NCBI GenBank assembly: GCA_001534745.1
Contig: CP013997.1
Location: 3,348,001-3,412,000 of the forward strand
Direction: 5' to 3'
DNA: 64,000 nt
DNA from: Pseudomonas monteilii
Lineage (GTDB): Bacteria > Pseudomonadota > Gammaproteobacteria > Pseudomonadales > Pseudomonadaceae
In this document: piece after piece, positions 51,871 to 60,901 of the stretch
Position numbering within the stretch: the first letter of the stretch is position 1
How the letters are laid out: each line of letters starts with the position of its first letter
Position numbers and translations under genes: made by a program
The notes under the pieces: generated by a model
Databases searched by the model: none
Told to the model about the DNA's origin: nothing
Seen by the model: only the letters and a program-made list of their open reading frames with translations

Positions 51871-52440
51871 TTACTTCTTGCTGCGGCCCTTGAAGGTGCC
51901 GTCGCGGGTATCGATGTCGATCATTTCGTCGATCTCGATGAAGTCGGCAACCTGGATTTCAGTGCCGTTGGCCAGCTTGGCAGGCTTCATGACCTTGCCG
52001 GAGGTGTCGCCACGGGCGGAACCTTCGGTGTAGTCGACGCGGCGGCTGATGGTGGTCGGCAGCTCGACCGACACCAGACGGTCTTCGAAGAACACGGCTT
52101 CGCAGACGTCGGTCATGCCTTCTTCGATGTACGGCAGAACGGCTTCGATGTCCTCGGCGTTCAGTTCGTACATGGTGTAGTCGGTGGTGTCCATGAACGT
52201 GTACGAGTCACCGCTGATGAAGGACAGGGTCGCTTCTTTACGGTCCAGGATCACGTCGTCCAGCTTGTCGTCGGCGAAGTAGACGGTTTCAGTCTTGTAG
52301 CCGGTCAGCAGGTTCTTCAGCTTGGTCTTCATGATCGCGCTGTTGCGACCGGACTTGGTGAACTCGGCTTTCTGTACCAGCCATGGGTCGTTTTCGATCC
52401 GCAGGACGGTGCCGGGTTTCAGTTCTTTACCAGTTTTCAT
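51871..52440 (-). CDS. efp: Elongation factor P (Arg32 type)
   Basis: A 189-residue three-domain tRNA mimic that rescues ribosomes stalled on polyproline. The loop tip reads [10 protein letters not shown] with Arg32 in place of the lysine used in E. coli, the hallmark of EF-P activated by rhamnosylation. The partner enzyme gene earP lies just upstream on the same strand, 48 nt away. Proline-rich proteins encoded here (Rne, MltG and FKBP tails) would be among its clients. Confidence 0.98.
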   Translation of the reverse strand: MKTGKELKPGTVLRIENDPWLVQKAEFTKSGRNSAIMKTKLKNLLTGYKTETVYFADDKLDDVILDRKEATLSFISGDSYTFMDTTDYTMYELNAEDIEAVLPYIEEGMTDVCEAVFFEDRLVSVELPTTISRRVDYTEGSARGDTSGKVMKPAKLANGTEIQVADFIEIDEMIDIDTRDGTFKGRSKK

Positions 52441-52488
52441 TACGAGTATCCGAATCTGGATGGATTTATAAAAAATCGAGGCCGCGTA

Positions 52489-53622
52489 TCATAGCCAATT
52501 TCGGTAAAACTGTACCAGCGCCATGGCGAGGTCCGGCCGAGCGGCCTGTGCGGCGCTCCACTGCCGGGCATGGGCGCGCCAGGCGTCCCAGTGCGGCGAC
52601 AGCTGGCGCCAGGCCTGGCCCATGTCCTGGTTGGTGTTCCAGGCGCGCCACAGGTTGGCCACGGCCTCGGCCAGCGGCGCGGGCGCTTCCTGCAGGTACT
52701 GCGCGAGAAACGCCTCGAGCTTGTCCAGGTGAGCCTGCTCCTCCTGCACATAGATGTGCCAGAGCAGCGGCCGGGCCGCCCACTGGGCGCGGACGAACGA
52801 GTCCTCGCCGCGCACCGCGTTGAAATCGCAGCTCCACAGCAGACGATCGTAATCGTCCTGGCTCAGGAACGGCAGCACCTGCAGGGTCAGGCTGCCGCGC
52901 ACGACCGGCGGGCCGGCCTCGAGTATCGACGCCCCCAGCCAGGCCTGCACGTCCCCGATCACGCGCCCTTCCGGCACCAGCAGATGGCTGGGCTGGGCGT
53001 CCTCGGCCAAGGCGGTCAGCCAGGTGCCCACCTGAGGGTTCTCGTAGGCGAACAGCGACAGCAGCCGCGCACCGGGCGCCGGGTGGATGCCCAACCGTGC
53101 CAGGAACGCTTCGCGCACGGAGGCCTCGTCCTGCAGGGCCTGGCGCTGGGTGAGCAGCGTGGCTTCGCGCAGCAGCCCGCCGGTCTTCGCCGTGAAGCCC
53201 GGGAAGAAGAACAGCATGCGCAGGCCGTTGCCCTGGGGCGACCACAGCCCATGGCAGCCCTCGACCCAGGGTTCGGCGCTGAGGTACTCCAGGTTGATCA
53301 GCAGCGCCGGCACCGGACGCGCGCTCAAGGCGTCCAGGTACGCGGGGGGCAAGCGGCAACCGAAGGCGGCGATGACCACATCGGCCGTGTCCGTCGCAGA
53401 CCAGGTGTCCTCCCAGCGGCACACGGTCACGCCCTCGAGGTGCTGGACGGCGGCAGTGACGTCGGCACGCGGGCAGAGGCGCCCGAACGCCTGGGGGTCG
53501 TCGACCCATAGACGCACCGACAGCGCATGCTCCTCGGCCAACTGTCGGGCCAGGCGCCAGGTCACGCCGATATCGCCGAAGTTGTCCACGACCTTGCAGA
53601 AGATGTCCCAGGTGGCGCTCAC
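52489..53622 (-). CDS. earP: EF-P arginine rhamnosyltransferase EarP
   Basis: A 377-residue GT-B-type glycosyltransferase that transfers rhamnose from dTDP-rhamnose to Arg32 of EF-P. The N-terminus VSATWDIFCKVVDNFGDIGVTWRLARQL is the conserved start and carries the DNFGDIGV motif with the catalytic Asp region. I choose the GTG at 53622, preceded by GAGGAGCGGGC; the open frame upstream is unconserved. It pairs with efp. The dTDP-rhamnose genes are not in the window. Confidence 0.95.
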   Translation of the reverse strand: MSATWDIFCKVVDNFGDIGVTWRLARQLAEEHALSVRLWVDDPQAFGRLCPRADVTAAVQHLEGVTVCRWEDTWSATDTADVVIAAFGCRLPPAYLDALSARPVPALLINLEYLSAEPWVEGCHGLWSPQGNGLRMLFFFPGFTAKTGGLLREATLLTQRQALQDEASVREAFLARLGIHPAPGARLLSLFAYENPQVGTWLTALAEDAQPSHLLVPEGRVIGDVQAWLGASILEAGPPVVRGSLTLQVLPFLSQDDYDRLLWSCDFNAVRGEDSFVRAQWAARPLLWHIYVQEEQAHLDKLEAFLAQYLQEAPAPLAEAVANLWRAWNTNQDMGQAWRQLSPHWDAWRAHARQWSAAQAARPDLAMALVQFYRNWL

Positions 53623-53857
53623 GCCCGCTCCTCGTGTGTGGGCCCATGAAGCGGGCGATTGTGCGAGCAAACGTCGACGGAGGAAAGCCTCGCGAGGCGG
53701 GCAGCGTCGTGGGACGGTCGGGGTGGCACGCGGGCCTGCGCCCCACTACGCTGCCTTCAGGGTCGGTCGTCCGCCCTGTTCCATCGTTCGCAGGACTGGC
53801 ACTCGTGCGCCGCCATGCGACAATGGCCCACGTTCCTTCTGTCCCGCAGGCACCGCC

Positions 53858-54250
53858 ATGTCCGATTCCCCTCGTCGCAGCCTCACGCCGCTTCACCTGA
53901 TCCTGTGCATCGCCCTGGGCCTCTGGCTGGGCGCGGTCGCCATCGCGGCCAGCGCCTGGCTGGCCTGGCGGATTTGGCCCAGCCAGGTCGAGCGCGTGCT
54001 GCCGACGGCCCCGACCCGCGTCGAGACGCCTGCCCGCCCCGCGCCACCGCCCGGCACGAGCGAGGCGCAGCAACAGATGTTCGAGCGCTACCAGCAGACC
54101 CTGCAGCGTGAACAGGATCGCCAGGCCGTGGACGCCGCCCAGGCCGACCCGCGCAATCTCGACAACCCGCGCTGTCAGTTCTGGCTGGAGCAGCACCGCA
54201 ACGCACCGACGGACAAGAGCCAGGCTCAGGTCCAGGCGTTGTGCCGCTGA
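53858..54250 (+). CDS. Small membrane-anchored hypothetical protein
   Basis: A 130-residue protein with a short cytoplasmic N-terminus, one long hydrophobic helix (about 12-40, LHLILCIALGLWLGAVAIAASAW in part), a proline-rich linker and a polar Gln/Ala-rich C-terminus ending CQFWLEQHRNAPTDKSQAQVQALCR, whose two cysteines could form a disulfide. I do not recognise a family function. It ends one base before the start of the Gre-like gene, so the two are coupled. It is divergent from earP. Confidence 0.8.
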   Translation: MSDSPRRSLTPLHLILCIALGLWLGAVAIAASAWLAWRIWPSQVERVLPTAPTRVETPARPAPPPGTSEAQQQMFERYQQTLQREQDRQAVDAAQADPRNLDNPRCQFWLEQHRNAPTDKSQAQVQALCR

Positions 54251-54251
54251 C

Positions 54252-54734
54252 ATGGACAAGCACGCCCTGCTCCAGGCGATCATCGCCACCCTGGAAGAAA
54301 ACGTCCGCACCCTCGAACGGGCGGCGCAGACGGCCTATGAAGCCGCCACCGCCGAAGAGAACATCGCCGAGAACAAGTACGACACCCTCAGCCTGGAAGC
54401 CTCCTACCTGGCCACCGGCCAGGCCCGGCGTACCGCCGAGATCCGCCAGGCGCTGCTCGCGTTTCGGCAGCTGACCCTGCGCGACTACGACCCGGCACGG
54501 GGCATCCAGGTCAGTCAGCTGGTCGAGCTGGAGGACGCCCAGGGCGCAGCGCGCCTGGTGTTTCTCGGCCCCGAAGGCGCCGGCCTGAACATCACCCTGG
54601 CAGGCCGCCAGGTCACGGTCATCACGCCGCGCTCGCCACTGGGCCAGCAGTTGCTCGGCAAGCGGCCAGACGACGAGGTTCGGCTGTCGATCGGCGCCAC
54701 CGCGCAGTGCCTGTCGATCGTCGAGGTGACGTGA
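54252..54734 (+). CDS. GreA/GreB family elongation-factor-like protein
   Basis: A 160-residue protein with a long N-terminal coiled coil (1-75) and a C-terminal FKBP-like domain (about 85-160) as in GreA. The coil tip AEENIAENKYDTLSLEASYLATGQ has acidic residues like those that coordinate Mg in the RNA polymerase secondary channel. It is shorter and divergent from canonical GreA and may bind polymerase without cleavage activity. ATG at 54252, directly after the membrane protein stop. Confidence 0.82.
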   Translation: MDKHALLQAIIATLEENVRTLERAAQTAYEAATAEENIAENKYDTLSLEASYLATGQARRTAEIRQALLAFRQLTLRDYDPARGIQVSQLVELEDAQGAARLVFLGPEGAGLNITLAGRQVTVITPRSPLGQQLLGKRPDDEVRLSIGATAQCLSIVEVT

Positions 54735-54806
54735 GCCGTCGCGCCACTGTCCGATCACTACCGCGTCACCTGCCGTGATGCCCTGCCTTCGTCCGAAGAG
54801 GTCCCG

Positions 54807-56003
54807 ATGGATACCCCGCCCCTGAGCCGTGCCTTGATCCTGCTGATGGCCACGGCCACCGGTCTGGCCGTGGCCAGCAACTATTACGCCCAACCGTTGC
54901 TGCACAGCATCGCCGAGTACTTCGGCCTCAGCACCGTCAGTGCCGGCAGCATCGTCATCGCCGCGCAGCTGAGCTACGGCGTGGGCCTGGTCTTGCTGGC
55001 ACCGCTGGGTGACCTGTTCGAGCAACGCCGGCTGATCGTGGTGATGATGGGCGTGGCGGTGCTCGGACTGTTGATCAGCGCCAGTGCATCCAGCCTGCCA
55101 TGGCTGATCGTCGGCACGGCGCTGACCGGGCTGTTCTCGGTGGTGGCCCAGGTGCTGGTGCCGATGGCCGCGGCGCTGAGTTCGCCGGCCGAGCGCGGAC
55201 GCGCCGTGGGCACCTTGATGAGCGGGCTGCTGCTCGGCATCCTGCTGGCGCGCACCGCGGCTGGATTCACCGCCGAGCTGGGTGGCTGGCGCGCCATCTA
55301 CTGCCTGGCCGCGGTGCTGATGGCGATCTGCGCCATCGCCTTGCACCGCAGCCTGCCGGTGCACCGCAGCCACGCCGGCCTGAGCTACCCTGCCCTGCTC
55401 GGCTCGCTGTTCGTCCTGTTCCGCGAAGAACCCGTGCTGCGCCTGCGCGCTGCATTGGGGTTGCTGTCGTTCAGCCTGTTCGCGCTGTTCTGGACACCGC
55501 TGGCCTTCCTGCTGGCCCGCGAGCCGTACCACTACTCCGACGCCACCATCGGCCTGTTCGGGCTGGCCGGGGCGGCCGGTGCACTGGCGGCGAACTGGGC
55601 CGGGCGCCTGGCCGATCGGGGCCAGGGAGCGCTGGGCACCACCGTGGGCCTGCTGGCGCTGCTGGCCGCCTGGCTGCCGCTGGGCCTGGCCGAAACTTCA
55701 CTGGTCGCGCTGCTGGCCGGTGTCCTGCTATTGGACCTGGCGGTGCAACTGGTGCACGTCAGCAACCAGAACGCGGTGATCGCCCTGCGCCCGACGGCCC
55801 GCACGCGATTGAATGCCGTGTACATCACCTGCTACTTCATCGGCGGCGCCCTGGGTTCACTGCTCGGCACGCAGCTGTTCGAACGGGCCGGCTGGATGGG
55901 CATCGTCTGGGCCGGCGTGGCCATCAGCACCCTGGCCCTGCTGGTGTGGGGCGGGGCCGAGCATGCACGGCGACGCGCCGCGCGGGTAGCCGCCGCCGTG
56001 TGA
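54807..56003 (+). CDS. MFS transporter, probable drug or metabolite exporter
   Basis: A 398-residue protein with 12 predicted membrane helices and the motif A-like loop APLGDLFEQRRLI between helices 2 and 3. LARTAAGFTAELGGWRAIY corresponds to motif C territory. It resembles the YnfM/arabinose-efflux branch of the family; the substrate is unknown. It follows the Gre-like gene by 72 nt and precedes the TonB receptor gene by 147 nt. A functional link to the receptor, for instance siderophore export, is possible but not shown. Confidence 0.9.
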   Translation: MDTPPLSRALILLMATATGLAVASNYYAQPLLHSIAEYFGLSTVSAGSIVIAAQLSYGVGLVLLAPLGDLFEQRRLIVVMMGVAVLGLLISASASSLPWLIVGTALTGLFSVVAQVLVPMAAALSSPAERGRAVGTLMSGLLLGILLARTAAGFTAELGGWRAIYCLAAVLMAICAIALHRSLPVHRSHAGLSYPALLGSLFVLFREEPVLRLRAALGLLSFSLFALFWTPLAFLLAREPYHYSDATIGLFGLAGAAGALAANWAGRLADRGQGALGTTVGLLALLAAWLPLGLAETSLVALLAGVLLLDLAVQLVHVSNQNAVIALRPTARTRLNAVYITCYFIGGALGSLLGTQLFERAGWMGIVWAGVAISTLALLVWGGAEHARRRAARVAAAV

Positions 56004-56150
56004 GAACGCCTGGCTGTCCCTGCGGGCCGTCACCTTGGAGGAAACAAACGGCGCCGTCGGCCGGCGCCCCTGCTACCATGCGCGCGATTTTCGTCCAGCC
56101 CGCCCGCGCCCCGCGATGACCGCCCGCGCCCGGCCTTCGAGGAGCCCCGC

Positions 56151-58307
56151 ATGCCCCTGTCCCGCCCTCCACTGCCGCTGGGCCTGCTCAGCCTGAGCCT
56201 GGCCCTGTACGGTGTACCCGTGTTGGCCGAGACGGGCATCGAACTCGACGCCCTGCGTGTGTCCGACACTTACGATGCCGACAGCGAGCAGGCCCCACAG
56301 GCCAGCGTCGGGCAGTTCCAGAACACCCCGGTGCTCGATACGCCCGCTGCCATTCGCGTGTTCGATCGCGCGCAGCTGGAGGACCGCCAGGTCCGGCAAC
56401 TGAGCGAGGTGCTGCACGGCGATGCCTCGGTCGGCGAAAGCTACGCACCGATCGGCTACTACGAGAACTTCAACGTTCGCGGCTTCACCCTCGATGCCGC
56501 CAGCAGCTACCAGATCAACGGCCAGACCGTCGTCGGCGAGCAGAACGTGGCGCTCGAGAACAAGGAACGGGTCGAACTGCTCAAGGGGCTGTCGGGGCTG
56601 CAAAGCGGCGTCTCCGAGCCGGGCGGGCTGATCGACTACGTGACCAAGCGCCCGGAAGACGTGCGCCGCGTGACCCTGTCGACCAACGATCAGGGCGAGC
56701 GCTACCTGGCCACCGACCTGGGCGGTTGGTTCGGCGGCGAGCGGCAGTTCGGCCTGCGCGCCAACCTGGCCCACGAGGACATCCGCAGCTACGTCGACCA
56801 TGCCGACGGCCGACGCGACTTCGCCTCCCTGGCGTTCGACTGGCAGATCAACCCGGACGCCACCTTGCAGCTCGATGCCGACTACCAGCACCGCGAGCAG
56901 CGCTCGGTGCCCGGCTATCAACTGCTCGGCGGGGATCGCCTGCCGCACCACGTGGACCCGAACGACCGGCTGGCCTACCAGCCTTGGGCCAAGCCGGTGC
57001 AGAGCGATGCCCTGAACCTCGGTGGACGTTTCGAGTACCGCTTCGACGACGACTGGACCGGCACCGTGAGCGCCTCCCACAGCCGCGTGGTGATCGACGA
57101 CTACAGCGCGTTCGCCTGGGGCTGCTACGGCGCCGCCAGCTGCGCCGGCCTGGACGTGCCGAACCACTTCAGCCCCGACGGCGAGTACGACATCTACGAC
57201 TACCGCAGCCCCGACGACACGCGCCGCACCGACGAGCTGCAGGCCACGCTCGGCGGGCGCTTCACGGCCTTCGGCCTGGCGCACGCCGTGACCTTGGGCA
57301 GCAGCGCCCGCCGGCGCACGCTCGACCAGCGCCCCTATTACAACGAATGGGTCGGCAGCGGCCAGATCGGGACCGGTGCGCCCTGGGTCGAGCCGTCGAC
57401 GCGCGCGGTCGGTGCCAGCGTGCGGCGCCTGGACAGCCGGCAGTACGGGGTGTTCTTCAGCGACCGCATCACGCTCAGTGAACGCTGGCAGGTGGTGGTC
57501 GGTGCGCGTGAAGTGCGCCTGGACGAGCGCGCCTGGGCCGAGGACAAGACCCTCGACCGACACACCCAACGCTACGAACTGCTGCCCAATGCCGCGCTGC
57601 TCTACAAGCCGCAGGCCGATACCACGCTGTACCTGAGCTACGCCAAGGGCCTGTCGGACGGCGGCACGGCGCCCTGGTTCACCCGCAACGCCGCGCAGAT
57701 CCTGGCGCCGACCGTGTCACGACAGCTCGAACTGGGCGTCAAGCACGACTGGCATGGCATGAGCCTGAGCGCAGCGCTGTTCCAGATCCGCCAGGCCTAC
57801 CAGTACGCACGGCCGCAAGACGGTGGCTTCACCTACGTGCAGCAAGGGCAGCAGAAGAACCTCGGGCTGGAGCTGGGTGCCAGCGGCGCGCTGACCGACA
57901 ACCTGCGCCTGCAGGCCAGCGCTGCGGCCTTGCGCGCTCGCGTCGAAGACAGCGGCACCTCGGCCTACGAAGGCCACCAGGCGCTGAACGTGCCGAACCT
58001 GCGCCTGGCGGTGCAGGCCGAGTACAGCCTGCCGGTGCCTGGCCTGGCGCTGCTGGGCGGTGCGCGCTACAGCGCCAGCAAGTACGCCGACCGCACCGGT
58101 GACGTCGCCGTGGGCGGCTACACGGTAGTGGATGTGGGCGCTCGCTATCGCACCCGCCTCGGCGACTACGACACGACATGGCGGCTGACCGTGGACAACC
58201 TGTTCGACAAGCGTTACTGGCGCGACGTGGGCGATTACCTGGGGGATGCCTACCTGTTCCAGGGTGCGCCGCGTACGGCGCGGTTGTCGGCGTCGGTGGA
58301 CTTCTAG
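56151..58307 (+). CDS. TonB-dependent siderophore receptor
   Basis: A 718-residue outer-membrane receptor. A signal peptide ends near VLAETG, followed by a TonB-box-like ELDALRVSD, a plug domain (about 50-165, with FNVRGFTLD and GLSGLQSGVSEPGGLIDYVTKRP) and a 22-strand barrel ending in Phe (SASVDF). This is the FpvA/FhuA-type siderophore branch but without a signalling N-terminal extension. No Fur box is obvious upstream, and no sigma/anti-sigma pair is adjacent. The ligand is unknown. Confidence 0.92.
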   Translation: MPLSRPPLPLGLLSLSLALYGVPVLAETGIELDALRVSDTYDADSEQAPQASVGQFQNTPVLDTPAAIRVFDRAQLEDRQVRQLSEVLHGDASVGESYAPIGYYENFNVRGFTLDAASSYQINGQTVVGEQNVALENKERVELLKGLSGLQSGVSEPGGLIDYVTKRPEDVRRVTLSTNDQGERYLATDLGGWFGGERQFGLRANLAHEDIRSYVDHADGRRDFASLAFDWQINPDATLQLDADYQHREQRSVPGYQLLGGDRLPHHVDPNDRLAYQPWAKPVQSDALNLGGRFEYRFDDDWTGTVSASHSRVVIDDYSAFAWGCYGAASCAGLDVPNHFSPDGEYDIYDYRSPDDTRRTDELQATLGGRFTAFGLAHAVTLGSSARRRTLDQRPYYNEWVGSGQIGTGAPWVEPSTRAVGASVRRLDSRQYGVFFSDRITLSERWQVVVGAREVRLDERAWAEDKTLDRHTQRYELLPNAALLYKPQADTTLYLSYAKGLSDGGTAPWFTRNAAQILAPTVSRQLELGVKHDWHGMSLSAALFQIRQAYQYARPQDGGFTYVQQGQQKNLGLELGASGALTDNLRLQASAAALRARVEDSGTSAYEGHQALNVPNLRLAVQAEYSLPVPGLALLGGARYSASKYADRTGDVAVGGYTVVDVGARYRTRLGDYDTTWRLTVDNLFDKRYWRDVGDYLGDAYLFQGAPRTARLSASVDF

Positions 58308-58375
58308 CGGCTGCGCCCGGTCCTGTCGCGCTTCGCACAGGACCAGGCGACACGGGCGAGTTCGCCTTCAGAAAC

Positions 58376-58407
58376 GAAAAACCCCCGAAGGTTTTCACCT
58401 TCGGGGG
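58376..58407 (-). terminator. Terminator of the tRNA-Ser gene
   Basis: CCCCCGAAGGT (58382-58392) pairs with ACCTTCGGGGG (58397-58407); on the minus strand the stem is followed by T residues. It lies 13 nt after the tRNA 3' end and may also stop read-through from the receptor gene. Confidence 0.9.
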
Positions 58408-58419
58408 CTCTTCTGAATG

Positions 58420-58509
58420 TGGCGGTGAAGAAGGGATTTGAACCCTTGATACGGTTTCCCGTATACACACTTTCCAGGCGTGCTCCTTCGACCACTCGGA
58501 CACTTCACC
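58420..58509 (-). tRNA. tRNA-Ser (anticodon GGA)
   Basis: A 90-nt class II tRNA with encoded CCA (58422-58420). The acceptor stem pairs GGTGAAG (58509-58503) with CTTCACC (58430-58424), the anticodon loop CTGGAAA gives GGA (58475-58473), a long variable arm contains ACGGGAAACCGT, and the T arm has GGTTCAAATCC. It reads UCC and UCU codons. Confidence 0.97.
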
Positions 58510-58546
58510 GTTTCTCTTCAAGCTGTTCAGCCTGTCGAGGCGCGCT

Positions 58547-58575
58547 AATTTAGTCGAAGCCCTGGACGATGGCAA
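58547..58575 (-). promoter_or_regulatory. Sigma-70 promoter of tRNA-Ser
   Basis: On the minus strand: TTGCCA (58575-58570), 17 bases, TAAATT (58552-58547), placing the transcript start about 30 nt before the mature tRNA 5' end. Confidence 0.8.
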
Positions 58576-58798
58576 GCTTTTTTTCAGAATTTTCATGCGC
58601 TTAAGCCGTCTGGCCGGAAACCTGCCCCGGACAGGGCTATCCGGCCAATCGAACCGGCGGTTCGGCAGGGCCAACGTATGGGTGCGCACACTGGCGCCAG
58701 CGGCCCAGTCCTGCCTGACTGGCCGGTCAGCCTTGCTGCTTTACCTGGCCGCCCGCGCTGGGTAACGTCGGCGGCTCATCCATCGAAAGGACGCTGTC

Positions 58799-59482
58799 AT
58801 GACCGAGCTGATCACCTACCACTGCGAAGACGGCGTTGCCCTGCTGACCTTGAACAACGGCAAGGTCAACGCCATCTCGCCAGCGGTCGTCGAGGCCTTC
58901 AACACCGCCCTGGACCGCGCCGAGCAGGACCGTGCGGTGGTGGTGATCACGGGGCAGCCGGGCATTCTCTCGGGTGGCTACGACCTGAAGGTGATGACCA
59001 GCGGCCCCCAGGCGGCGATCGACCTGGTCAGCGCCGGTTCGAGCCTGTCCCGTCGCCTGCTCGCCCACCCCTTCCCGGTGATCGCCGCCTGCCCTGGCAA
59101 CGCGGTGGCCAAGGGCGCGTTCCTGCTGCTGTCGAGCGACTACCGGATCGGCGTCGACGGGCCTTACAAGATCTGCCTGAACGAAGTGCAGATCGGCATG
59201 ACCATGCACCATGCCGGCATCACCCTGGCGCGCGATCGCCTGCAACCGGCGGCGTTCCAGCGCGCGGTGATCAATGCCGAGGTGTTCGATCCGCAGCAGG
59301 CGCGTGAGGCTGGCTTCCTGGACAAGGTGGTGTCGCCGGAGCAACTTCACGAGACTGCCCTGGCTGCGGCCCATGAGCTGAAGAAGCTGAACATGCGGGC
59401 GCACCGGGAGACCAAGCTGAAGGTGCGCAAGGTGCTGCTGGAGACGCTGGACGAGGCGATCGGGCTGGACAAGGTGTACTGA
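58799..59482 (+). CDS. Crotonase/enoyl-CoA hydratase family protein
   Basis: A 227-residue crotonase-fold protein, short for a classical hydratase (about 255-260). The oxyanion-hole segments are GILSGGYDLKVM and CPGNAVAKGAFLLLSSDYRIG. The two catalytic glutamates of enoyl-CoA hydratase are not clear, so the reaction (hydratase, isomerase or thioesterase) is open. GAAAGGACG precedes the ATG. It is a single gene beside the tRNA. Confidence 0.88.
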   Translation: MTELITYHCEDGVALLTLNNGKVNAISPAVVEAFNTALDRAEQDRAVVVITGQPGILSGGYDLKVMTSGPQAAIDLVSAGSSLSRRLLAHPFPVIAACPGNAVAKGAFLLLSSDYRIGVDGPYKICLNEVQIGMTMHHAGITLARDRLQPAAFQRAVINAEVFDPQQAREAGFLDKVVSPEQLHETALAAAHELKKLNMRAHRETKLKVRKVLLETLDEAIGLDKVY

Positions 59483-59617
59483 GATCGCTGTTGGTGTGTG
59501 GTGAGCCCGTCCACAAGGCAGAAGGGTCGCTGACCCATACCCTATCTTGATCAGACCGGCCGTCCCGGACCTGTAGGAACAAACTTGCTTGCGATGCAGG
59601 CGGTGACGGGCCGGACG

Positions 59618-60003
59618 CCATCGCGGGCAAGCCCGCTCCCACAAGCTGCTTGCGCAGCCATGCCGGCACTGAACTGACAGGCTGCAGCGATCTAGGTGGG
59701 AGCTGGCTTGCCAGCGATAGGGCCCTGTCAAGCGCCGCCTGCATCGCGGGCAAGCCCCACAAGCTGCTTACGCAGCCATGCCGGCACTGAACTGACAGGC
59801 TGCAGCGATCTAGGTGGGAGCTGGCTTGCCAGCGATAGGGCCCTGTCAGGCGCCACCTACGTCGCGGGCAAGCCCGCTCCCACAAGCTGCTTGCGCAGCC
59901 ATGCCGGCACTGAACTGACAGGCTGCAGCGATCTGGGTGGGAGCTGGCTTGCCAGCGATAGGGCCCTGTCAGGCGCCGCCTGCATCGCAGGCAAGCCCCA
60001 CAG
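59618..60003. repeat. Tandem REP-containing repeat, three units of about 120 bp
   Basis: AAGCTGCTT begins units at 59643, 59761 and 59884 (periods 118 and 123; the difference is a 5-base loss in one REP). Each unit holds GCCGGCACTGAACTGACAGG, a TGGGAGCTGGCTTGCCAGCG inverted repeat and a GCGGGCAAGCCCGC-type REP. This fills the 59483-60101 spacer; I see no gene in it. Confidence 0.93.
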
Positions 60004-60101
60004 GATCCCGCGATAGCCTGCAATGCCGTAGTACGCCCCCTTGCAGCTTTTCAGTGCACAGCCGTACACTGCCCCGCGAACCTTTGGTTGCGAGCCTTTC
60101 C

Positions 60102-60833
60102 ATGCTTTATCTTCTGCGCATGATGCTTCTCGGCCTGCACGTCGTCCTGGCCAGCCTGGTGGGCCTGGTGATCGGCCTGTGCCGCCCCTTCAATCCAGAC
60201 AACAGCCGCCTCTTCGCGCGTCTTTACGGCATTCCCGCGACGCGCATCATGGGCCTGCGCCTGAAGGATGAAACCGGCCCTCTGGCCGATCAGCCGCCAG
60301 GCTGCGTGATCATCGCCAACCACCAGTCCAACTACGATCTGTTCATCCTTGGCCAGGTCATCCCGCGCTGCACGGTGGCCGTGGGCAAGAAGAGCCTCGG
60401 ACTGATCCCGCTGTTCGGCCAGCTGCTGTGGCTGGGCGGCAACGTACTGGTGGACCGGGGCAATGCCTACCAGGCGCGCAAGGCCATGCACCTGACCACG
60501 CGCAAGCTGCAGAATGGCGCGTCGATCTTCATCTTCCCCGAAGGCACGCGCAACCGCAGCGATCATCTGCTCGGCTTCAAGAAAGGCGCCTTCCACATGG
60601 CGATCGAGGCCGGTGTGCCGATCGTGCCGGTATGCGTCAGCCGCTATGCCGCCGACCTGACGCTCAACGGCTGGCGTCGGCGCACGGTGGTGGTGCGCTC
60701 GCTGCCGCCGATCCCGACCACCGGCCTGAGCAAGCAGGACATCCCGGCCTTGATCGAACAGTGCCGTGGCCAGATGCAGCAGTGCATCGACCGCCTGGAC
60801 CAGGAGCGCCTGAGCGACGCCCGCTATCGCTGA
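60102..60833 (+). CDS. plsC: 1-acyl-sn-glycerol-3-phosphate acyltransferase
   Basis: A 243-residue membrane-bound acyltransferase for the second acylation in phospholipid synthesis. A hydrophobic N-terminus (about 4-28) precedes the catalytic NHQSNYD (73-79, H-X4-D motif), VDRGNAYQARKA and the acceptor-binding FPEGTR (145-150). ATG at 60102. The presence of plsX in the same window is coincidental. A paralogue may exist elsewhere, since pseudomonads often have several. Confidence 0.94.
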   Translation: MLYLLRMMLLGLHVVLASLVGLVIGLCRPFNPDNSRLFARLYGIPATRIMGLRLKDETGPLADQPPGCVIIANHQSNYDLFILGQVIPRCTVAVGKKSLGLIPLFGQLLWLGGNVLVDRGNAYQARKAMHLTTRKLQNGASIFIFPEGTRNRSDHLLGFKKGAFHMAIEAGVPIVPVCVSRYAADLTLNGWRRRTVVVRSLPPIPTTGLSKQDIPALIEQCRGQMQQCIDRLDQERLSDARYR

Positions 60834-60901
60834 CATGCCCCTTGCCCGCCAGCGCGGCCGGCCCCAAGCTAGGCCGCAATCGGGCGAGAGAGCAGGTCAT
60901 C

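Noticed and set aside
56004..56150. Fur box before the TonB receptor
   Set aside because: The spacer is GC-rich and shows no GATAATGATAAT-like sequence; iron control cannot be claimed from it.
58310..58547. tRNA-Ser as an integration site for a mobile element
   Set aside because: No integrase gene and no duplicated tRNA 3' end were seen near it; the neighbours look chromosomal.
59618..60003. Possible CRISPR array
   Set aside because: The units are about 120 bp, repeat along their whole length without variable spacers, and contain REP sequences; no cas genes are present.
60428..60901. Longer CorA start inside plsC
   Set aside because: The upstream in-frame extension overlaps the plsC gene and lacks homology; the ATG at 60902 gives the normal CorA length.
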